Of a stretch of DNA of 6,047 nucleotides, positions 1 through 4,197 are shown piece after piece (position 1 is the stretch's first letter; every line of letters begins with the position of its first letter). This DNA is from Nitrococcus sp. (GTDB lineage Bacteria > Pseudomonadota > Gammaproteobacteria > Nitrococcales > Nitrococcaceae). Both the position numbers and the translations under genes were made by a program. The stretch lies in contig JAKDMK010000163.1 of the NCBI GenBank assembly GCA_030452365.1, forward strand, positions 1-6,047. Direction: 5' to 3'. Below the pieces are notes generated by a model, which made no database searches, was not told the DNA's origin, and saw only the letters and a list, made by a program, of their open reading frames with translations.

Positions 1-1055
1 CCAGCGGCAGCGGCAACGCCGTGCTCTACCTGGTTAACATCGCCGACGGCTCGCTGATCAAAAAAATCGACACCGGCATGGGCACCGCGGACGATCCCAC
101 CACCACAACGGACGCCGACAAACGACCAAACGGACTCGCCACCGTGACCCCAGCCGATGTCGACGGCGACAGCATCGTCGATTACTTCTATGCGGGTGAT
201 CTGTTCGGCAACCTGTGGAAATTCGATGTTACGGACGACAACAATACCAACAACTGGGTTGTCGCCCACAACGCCCCGCTGTTCACGGGCGTACGCTCGA
301 GCGTACACCAGCCAATCACCACGGCGCCCAGCATCCGCCGCCACCCCACGGGCGAAGGCCTGCTGGTCCTGTTTGGAACCGGCAAATACCTCGAGAGCAG
401 CGACGCCAATGCCTCCACAGCCGTTCAAAGCGTCTATGGAATCTGGGACCGGGATGACGGGAAGGCATTCACGCGCAATCACCTGCTGGCGCAAACCATC
501 CAGCAGGAAACGGACGTCGACGGCACCGATTACAGGATCATAAGCGACAATCCGCTCACCTGGTACACCGGTGCCACGGGAACACTGCCAAGCACCAGCT
601 CCGATGGGTATTTGGGCTGGTATATGGATCTGACCACGGCCGAGATGCAGGTGACCGACACGCTGGTACGGGGCAACCGGCTGATCTTCACCACCCTGAT
701 CCCCAATGACGACCCCTGCTCGCTGGGCGGCGATAGCTGGCTGATGGTGCTCGATTACCGCGACGGCGGTCGGCTTGAGCCCTCAGTGTTCGATACCAAT
801 AGCGACGGGGTCTACGACCTTGACGACCTGGTCGATGCCGACGACGACGCCAACACGGAGCCGGTCGGCGTGAGCGGCCAGAAGTCCAACAACGGCATCC
901 TGCAGACTCCCTCCCTGGGCTCGATGGCCGACGCCGATCGCGCCTATCTCGGCGGCTCCGACGGCAAAGGCACGGACTGCGCCGGGCAGGACTGCACCGA
1001 TCTCGGCCGCGATCCGAGCACGCGCAACCGCCAGTCATGGCGCCAACTGCGCTAG
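1..1055 (+). CDS. pilY1: PilY1, type IV pilus tip/adhesin protein, C-terminal part (5' end outside window)
   Basis: Partial gene: the frame is open from base 3 and about 350 residues plus a TAG stop are present, against roughly 1,160 in Pseudomonas PilY1. The peptide carries the C-terminal beta-propeller hallmarks of the PilC/PilY1 family: a YAGDLFGNLWKFDV blade segment (about 195-236), a TGKYLE segment (about 378-395), a CSLGGDSWLMVLDYRDGGRL segment (718-777) and the usual SWRQL-like end. Two acidic calcium-type loops are visible: DxDxDxxxD at 156-182 (DVDGDSIVD) and DTNSDGVYD at 792-818. In the family, PilY1 is exported, primes pilus assembly with minor pilins, and calcium binding modulates extension and retraction. 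Three cysteines lie near the end. It probably heads the pilY2-pilE group, after minor pilin genes outside the window. The family call is firm; adhesin specificity cannot be read from this part. Confidence 0.93.
   Translation, partial: SGSGNAVLYLVNIADGSLIKKIDTGMGTADDPTTTTDADKRPNGLATVTPADVDGDSIVDYFYAGDLFGNLWKFDVTDDNNTNNWVVAHNAPLFTGVRSSVHQPITTAPSIRRHPTGEGLLVLFGTGKYLESSDANASTAVQSVYGIWDRDDGKAFTRNHLLAQTIQQETDVDGTDYRIISDNPLTWYTGATGTLPSTSSDGYLGWYMDLTTAEMQVTDTLVRGNRLIFTTLIPNDDPCSLGGDSWLMVLDYRDGGRLEPSVFDTNSDGVYDLDDLVDADDDANTEPVGVSGQKSNNGILQTPSLGSMADADRAYLGGSDGKGTDCAGQDCTDLGRDPSTRNRQSWRQLR
291..306. repeat. 16-bp perfect palindrome inside pilY1
   Basis: GTACGCTCGAGCGTAC reads the same on both strands. 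It lies within the pilY1 coding frame (residues TGVRSSVH), so it may simply be a coincidence of codon choice; an operator or restriction-type function is not shown by anything around it. Confidence 0.5.
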
Positions 1056-1084
1056 CGAGGACGCGCTGATTTATTCGTGAATTT

Positions 1085-1122
1085 GGCGCAGGCCGGTATC
1101 GATCTCGGTTCCGGCCTGCGCC
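1085..1122. other. Strong GC-rich hairpin between pilY1 and pilY2
   Basis: GGCGCAGGCCGG (1085-1096) pairs perfectly with CCGGCCTGCGCC (1111-1122), giving a 12-bp stem around 14 bases. Inside that, after one T-T mismatch, five further pairs (one G-U) can form toward the centre. It begins 30 bases after the pilY1 stop and ends 48 bases before the pilY2 start. Neither flank has a run of T, so it does not look like a standard Rho-independent terminator. Likely roles, by inference, are an mRNA processing or stability element that sets different levels of pilY1 and pilY2-pilE, or a dispersed palindromic repeat. Confidence 0.75.
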
Positions 1123-1155
1123 CGAATGACAAGCAAGCTATACCAGATTGTCCGC

Positions 1156-1161
1156 AGGGAG
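1156..1161 (+). promoter_or_regulatory. Ribosome binding site that fixes the pilY2 start
   Basis: AGGGAG lies nine bases before the ATG at 1171. The upstream in-frame ATG at 1126 has no such site and sits directly behind the hairpin at 1085-1122, so 1171 is the better start. That start also gives a clean signal peptide. Confidence 0.7.
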
Positions 1162-1170
1162 ATACTGATC

Positions 1171-1521
1171 ATGGAAAGGAATCCTACACGGCGTTTTTTC
1201 CTCCAGTTACTGGCCATTGGCCTGCTGTGCTGGGCGCAAGGCGCCGCCGCCCAGGGCGTGAACACCTTCGAGGACGTTGGCGTTATTCAGGAGCTCGACC
1301 CCATCGGCGAGCAGGTCGTCATCGGCGACCGGCATTATATTTTGCCCACGGCCGTGGCCCGGCAAGCGACCGATCAGCACGGGGCACCGGTGATGCTACA
1401 GCCGGGAATGCTGGTGAGCGTCTATGGCACGATTTCGGGCCGCAGCTACCAGATTCAGGGTATTCGCGTTCTGCGCTGGGACGAGCAAAAGGGCACAGCC
1501 AAGCGCTGGGGGGAACAATGA
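1171..1521 (+). CDS. pilY2: PilY2-like exported pilus-biogenesis protein
   Basis: Encodes 116 residues, close to the 115 of Pseudomonas PilY2 as I recall it, and sits in the same place, between pilY1 and pilE. Residues 1-27 are a typical signal peptide: two arginines (R7, R8), a hydrophobic core FFLQLLAIGLLCWA, and an AxA site with likely cleavage after A27. C20 is not in a lipobox, so a lipoprotein is unlikely. The mature part (about 89 residues) looks like a small beta-rich fold: repeated V/I-G-x-I-x-x-L segments, ending in IQGIRVLRWDEQ and a short basic tail, with no cysteine. Its molecular role in pilus biogenesis is poorly known. The stop overlaps the pilE start (ATGA, 1518-1521), implying translational coupling. 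The call rests on position, size and export signal more than on a diagnostic motif. Confidence 0.72.
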   Translation: MERNPTRRFFLQLLAIGLLCWAQGAAAQGVNTFEDVGVIQELDPIGEQVVIGDRHYILPTAVARQATDQHGAPVMLQPGMLVSVYGTISGRSYQIQGIRVLRWDEQKGTAKRWGEQ

Positions 1522-1964
1522 GCAGAAAGACAAGCCGGCCACACCAGCGTGGATTTTCGCTGATCGAGCTGATGATCACGGTCGCGGTGCTGGCGATCAT
1601 CGCCGCAATCGCCTACCCGTCGTACATCAACCAGGTCACGAAATCCCACCGCAGCACCGGACAGAGCAAGCTACTCGAGATCATGCAGGCGCAGGAGCGC
1701 TACTTTACGACCAACAATACTTATACGGACGATCTGACGGATCTCGGCTACGGCTCTGCCGGCGCCGTCCCCGCCGACGGCGGTTGGTATACGGTGGCCG
1801 CCGCTGCCTGCTCGAAGACCATACCCATAAACCAGTGCGTCTTGCTGACCGCGACGCCGCAGAACTCGCAAGCCACCAATGACACCACCTGCGGCAATTT
1901 GACCCTAAACTCGCGCGGGCAAAAAGGCGAAACTGGAACGGGAAGCGTCGATGAATGCTGGTAA
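1518..1964 (+). CDS. pilE: PilE-like type IV minor pilin
   Basis: Encodes 148 residues. The class III signal is clear: a basic 12-residue leader ending RG, then FSLIELMITVAVLAIIAAIAYPSY, so the prepilin peptidase would cut after G12, with F13 N-methylated and E17 the conserved Glu5 of the mature pilin. The hydrophobic helix runs to about residue 36 and continues as an amphipathic helix with KLLEIMQAQERYFTTNNTYTDDL, typical of PilE minor pilins. The globular part has four cysteines (C98, C107, C125, C147); C125-GNLTLNSRGQKG to DEC147W forms the usual C-terminal D-region loop. The start ATG overlaps the pilY2 stop, with a run of G (1508-1513) just upstream. In the family, PilE joins PilV, PilW, PilX, FimU and PilY1 in the priming complex. 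It is too divergent to tell a minor from a major pilin by sequence alone, but the position argues for minor. Confidence 0.9.
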   Translation: MSRKTSRPHQRGFSLIELMITVAVLAIIAAIAYPSYINQVTKSHRSTGQSKLLEIMQAQERYFTTNNTYTDDLTDLGYGSAGAVPADGGWYTVAAAACSKTIPINQCVLLTATPQNSQATNDTTCGNLTLNSRGQKGETGTGSVDECW

Positions 1965-2016
1965 CGGGAATCGTAGTTTGATAAAGTGTGAACCAGTTCC
2001 CATAGGCGTGAATGTC

Positions 2017-2023
2017 AAGGAGG
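2017..2023 (+). promoter_or_regulatory. Strong ribosome binding site for fimT
   Basis: AAGGAGG, nearly a full anti-Shine-Dalgarno complement, lies four bases before the ATG at 2028. The preceding spacer (1965-2016) offers only a poor promoter match (TTGATA at 1978-1983, CATAGG at 2001-2006, spacing 17), so fimT may be read through from pilE. Confidence 0.65.
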
Positions 2024-2027
2024 ACTC

Positions 2028-2585
2028 ATGCGCGCTAACCGGGGCGTCACGCTCATCGAGCTGCTCGCTGCGATTGCAATTCTCGCGATACTGATGACCG
2101 CCGCCGTTCCCGCGCTGACTCGCTGGCGCGACGGCAATCAGCTCAGCGCCGGTATCAACCGCTTCCATCGCACTCTGGCGCTGGCGCGCAGCCAAGCCAT
2201 CGAGCACCGCGGCAACGTGGTGGTCTGCAAGAGCGGCGACGGCGGCGGCTGCGAGGCAACCGGCGGCTGGGAGCAAGGCTGGCTGATCTTCCTCGATCCG
2301 GCCGCGGACGAGCAGTGCCAGGATGACGATGGCGACGGGCGCTGCGATGGCGACGGCGGTTTGATTATCCGCGCCAAACAGGGCTTCGCCCATGGCATGA
2401 CCCTGCGCGGCAGCGGCAATACCGCCGAGGCCGTCGCCTTCAACGCCAGCGGCTTCTCGCAAGGCTATCCAGGGACATTCACGCTTTGCAGCGCTTCCGG
2501 CACCGCACGCGGACTGGTGCTCTCCATGCAGGGGCGCATCCGGCTCGCTTACCCGAGCCAAGATGATCTGCACTGTCCGCCCTGA
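2028..2585 (+). CDS. fimT: FimT/GspH-family type IV pseudopilin
   Basis: Encodes 185 residues. The prepilin signal is short: MRANRG, then VTLIELLAAIAILAILMTAAVPAL, with cleavage after G6 and the conserved Glu at E11. The helix leads into NRFHRTLALARSQAIEHRGNVVVCKS and GGWEQGWLIFLDP, the standard core of the GspH/FimT family. An acidic loop follows, DDDGDGRCD (residues 99-107), an exact DxDxDGxxD calcium-type pattern bracketed by C97 and C106. Further cysteines are C67, C75, C154 and C183. The C-terminus has GRIR (169-172), matching the GRxR motif implicated in DNA binding by Legionella FimT, so a natural-transformation role is possible but inferred. FimU is the main alternative, since the two are close relatives. 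Unlike Pseudomonas, where fimT opens the cluster, this gene follows pilE. Its stop is ten bases from the convergent ispH stop. Confidence 0.85.
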   Translation: MRANRGVTLIELLAAIAILAILMTAAVPALTRWRDGNQLSAGINRFHRTLALARSQAIEHRGNVVVCKSGDGGGCEATGGWEQGWLIFLDPAADEQCQDDDGDGRCDGDGGLIIRAKQGFAHGMTLRGSGNTAEAVAFNASGFSQGYPGTFTLCSASGTARGLVLSMQGRIRLAYPSQDDLHCPP

Positions 2586-2595
2586 GGGTTTTGCC

Positions 2596-3573
2596 TCAAT
2601 CGGCCGCTAGCGAGCGTCCCTGGATGGCGCGTTGTAAATCGCGCGGCAGCGAGAACACGACGTCCTCGGCGTGATGTCCGGGATGTTCGTCAGGGCGCTC
2701 CGCGCCCCACTCCACCAGTTGGTCGACCACGCCCCGCACCAGGATCTCCGGTGCTGAGGCGCCGGCGGTAATGCCGATCACCTCCCGGCCCTCAAACCAG
2801 CGGCGATCCAGATCCGCGGCCGTATCGATCTGATAGGCCGGTACGCCGATCCGTTCCGCCAGCTCGCGCAGCCGCCGGGTGTTGGAGCTGTTGCCGGAGC
2901 CGACGACGATCATCACGTCCACCTGCCGCGCCAAGACCGTGGCGGCGTCCTGGCGGTTCTGGGTCGCATAGCAGATATCATCCCGGGTCGGGCCATGTAT
3001 GCCAGGGAAGCGCTGGCGCAGCGCCGCGACCACCCGTGCGGTGTCATCCATGGACAACGTAGTCTGGCTCACGTAAGCGAGATCATCGGCGTTACGTACC
3101 GCAAGGCGTTCGACGTCTTCAGGCCCCTGCACCAGGTAGATCGCGCCGCGCTCAGCCCCCTTACCCACGTATTGGCCGATCGTGCCCGCCACCTCGGGAT
3201 GTCCGTCATGGCCGATGAGGATCACCTCCCGGCCCTCGCGCGCATGCTTTTGCACCTCGATGTGGACCTTGGTGACCAGCGGGCAGGTCGCATCGAATAC
3301 GCGCAAGCCACGCTCGGCGGCCTCCGAGCGCACGGCTTTCGACACACCGTGAGCACTGAAGATCACCGTGCTGCCATCGGGCACCTCGGCCAATTCCTCG
3401 ACGAATTGAGCGCCCTTACCGCGCAGGTCGTCGACGACGCTGCGATTATGTACGACCTCATGGCGCACGTAGATCGGAGCGCCAAAAGCTTCCAGCGCCC
3501 TTTCCACGATGCTGATCGCCCGCTCGACCCCAGCGCAAAAGCCACGCGGATTGGCAAGAACAATTCTGGGCAT
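2596..3573 (-). CDS. ispH: 4-hydroxy-3-methylbut-2-enyl diphosphate reductase
   Basis: Encodes 325 residues, near the usual 310-320. IspH (LytB) is a cytosolic iron-sulfur enzyme that reduces HMBPP to IPP and DMAPP, the last step of the MEP isoprenoid pathway. The three cluster-binding cysteines are present as C13 (NPRGFCAGV), C97 ([11 protein letters not shown]) and C201 ([11 protein letters not shown]). The substrate residues H42 (HEVVHNR), H75 (FSAHGV), H125 and E127 ([10 protein letters not shown]), and the GNSSNTRRL and TAGASAPE segments are also conserved. The ATG start gives the expected family N-terminus, [16 protein letters not shown], although no clear ribosome binding site precedes it. 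The poorly conserved tail after about residue 292 is normal. It lies downstream of ileS-lspA on the same strand, in the usual gammaproteobacterial order but without fkpB. Confidence 0.98.
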   Translation of the reverse strand: MPRIVLANPRGFCAGVERAISIVERALEAFGAPIYVRHEVVHNRSVVDDLRGKGAQFVEELAEVPDGSTVIFSAHGVSKAVRSEAAERGLRVFDATCPLVTKVHIEVQKHAREGREVILIGHDGHPEVAGTIGQYVGKGAERGAIYLVQGPEDVERLAVRNADDLAYVSQTTLSMDDTARVVAALRQRFPGIHGPTRDDICYATQNRQDAATVLARQVDVMIVVGSGNSSNTRRLRELAERIGVPAYQIDTAADLDRRWFEGREVIGITAGASAPEILVRGVVDQLVEWGAERPDEHPGHHAEDVVFSLPRDLQRAIQGRSLAAD

Positions 3574-3607
3574 AATGGAACCGATTATTGTGTCGATGGT
3601 AGTTTGC

Positions 3608-3637
3608 AGTATCTCATGCCTGGCACGGAACTAACAA
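3608..3637 (-). promoter_or_regulatory. Candidate ispH promoter in the lspA-ispH spacer
   Basis: Read on the minus strand: TTGTTA (-35, at 3632-3637), an 18-base spacer, then GATACT (-10, at 3608-3613), preceded directly by TGA, an extended -10 (TGN). Transcription would begin near 3601, leaving a leader of about 28 bases before the ispH ATG. Each hexamer matches four of six consensus bases. A 6-base inverted repeat, AGTTTG (3601-3606) and CAAACT (3635-3640), brackets the elements and could be a coincidence. The spacer 3574-3666 is where fkpB would sit in relatives. Confidence 0.3.
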
Positions 3638-3666
3638 ACTGGACCTTCCGGTTAACCCAGACTCAC

Positions 3667-4143
3667 TCACGTCCTCTGGCGCCACCGCCCTTCCAGCAAC
3701 AGCGAGACGACCAGCCACGCGACGCCCAGGGTAATTGCGCTGTCAGCAATGTTGAACGCCGGCCAGTGCCAATGACCATAATGCACATCGATGAAGTCGA
3801 TCACATAGCCGTAGCGCAGCCGGCCGATGGCATTGCCAAGCGCGCCGCCCAGTATGAGACCGAGCACAAGCGCCAACCAGCGCTCGCGCCGGCGCAGCTG
3901 CGCAAGCCAGCGCAGCAAAAAGGCGCAGACGCAGATTGCGACGCCGATGAGCAGCCAGCGCTGCCAGCCGCCCTGGTCCGCCAACAAGCTGAACGCGGCG
4001 CCGCGGTTGTAGCTCAAGGTCAGATTGAAGAACGGCAGCAACGGCACCGGCTGGTAAGGCACCAGCCCTATTTCGGCGAGGAATTTGGTCAGCTGGTCGA
4101 CGATGATGACCGCCGCCGCCACTAAGAGCCCGAAACGCAGCAC
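3667..4143 (-). CDS. lspA: Lipoprotein signal peptidase (signal peptidase II)
   Basis: Encodes 158 residues, within the 155-170 usual for the family. LspA is an inner-membrane aspartyl protease that removes signal peptides from prolipoproteins after diacylglyceryl transfer. Four membrane segments are visible, at about residues 3-22, 61-82, 87-104 and 136-151. Conserved blocks are DQLTK (16-20), FFNLTLSYNRGAAFSLL (38-54), GNAIGRLRYGYVIDFIDV (103-120) and FNIADSAITLG (130-140). The catalytic pair should be D116 (VID) and D134 (NIAD). The position that is often Asp in GNxxDR is Gly here (G107); this is outside the catalytic pair and probably tolerated. The start is GTG, fixed by an in-frame TAA six codons upstream. 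It follows ileS by 50 bases and precedes ispH by 93. Confidence 0.97.
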   Translation of the reverse strand: MLRFGLLVAAAVIIVDQLTKFLAEIGLVPYQPVPLLPFFNLTLSYNRGAAFSLLADQGGWQRWLLIGVAICVCAFLLRWLAQLRRRERWLALVLGLILGGALGNAIGRLRYGYVIDFIDVHYGHWHWPAFNIADSAITLGVAWLVVSLLLEGRWRQRT

Positions 4144-4152
4144 TCGTTTTTT

Positions 4153-4156
4153 CTCC
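4153..4156 (-). promoter_or_regulatory. Ribosome binding site for the GTG start of lspA
   Basis: On the minus strand GGAG lies nine bases before the GTG at 4143, separated by an A-rich stretch. It sits immediately outside the palindrome at 4158-4197, so folding of that hairpin leaves the ribosome site exposed. Confidence 0.6.
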
Positions 4157-4157
4157 G

Positions 4158-4197
4158 CTTAGTGGTCCGCTGGGTAATTACGCTGCGGACCACTTAG
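4158..4197. repeat. 40-bp imperfect palindrome spanning the ileS stop and the ileS-lspA spacer
   Basis: AGTGGTCCGC (4161-4170) and GCGGACCACT (4185-4194) are perfect inverted repeats. The central GTAATTAC (4174-4181) is itself a palindrome sharing exactly the same centre. Counting two further outer pairs, 17 of 20 positions per arm are complementary. The ileS stop codon (TAA on the minus strand, 4194-4196) lies in its base. There is no U-run after the stem on either strand, so it is not a standard terminator. It may be an mRNA processing or stabilising hairpin in the ileS-lspA transcript, a protein-binding dyad, or one copy of a dispersed palindromic element. Confidence 0.7.

Noticed and set aside
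1126..1170. Earlier in-frame start for pilY2 at 1126
   Set aside because: No ribosome site precedes it, it abuts the hairpin, and it would place 15 extra residues before a well-formed signal peptide; 1171 has AGGGAG at good spacing.
1077..1517. Extension of the PilE frame upstream to 1077, giving a 295-residue protein
   Set aside because: The extension overlaps all of pilY2 and would bury the prepilin leader; class III leaders are N-terminal and short, so the ATG at 1518 is the start.
1905..2573. Open frame of 222 codons on the - strand opposite fimT and the end of pilE
   Set aside because: Alanine-rich translation with no known domain, mirroring the codon pattern of fimT; fimT has a prepilin signal and family motifs.
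2583..2598. TGAGG-loop-CCTCA as a bidirectional terminator for fimT and ispH
   Set aside because: Only five base pairs, and no U-run follows on either strand.
3620..3636. TGGCACG on the + strand resembling a sigma-54 -24 element
   Set aside because: The matching -12 position reads TAACA instead of TTGCA, losing the key GC, and no + strand gene lies downstream.
2995..4125. Long open frame of 376 codons on the + strand across ispH, the spacer and most of lspA
   Set aside because: It is antisense to two clearly conserved genes, has a low-complexity composition rich in Q, A and R, shows no recognisable domain, and such frames are common opposite GC-rich genes.
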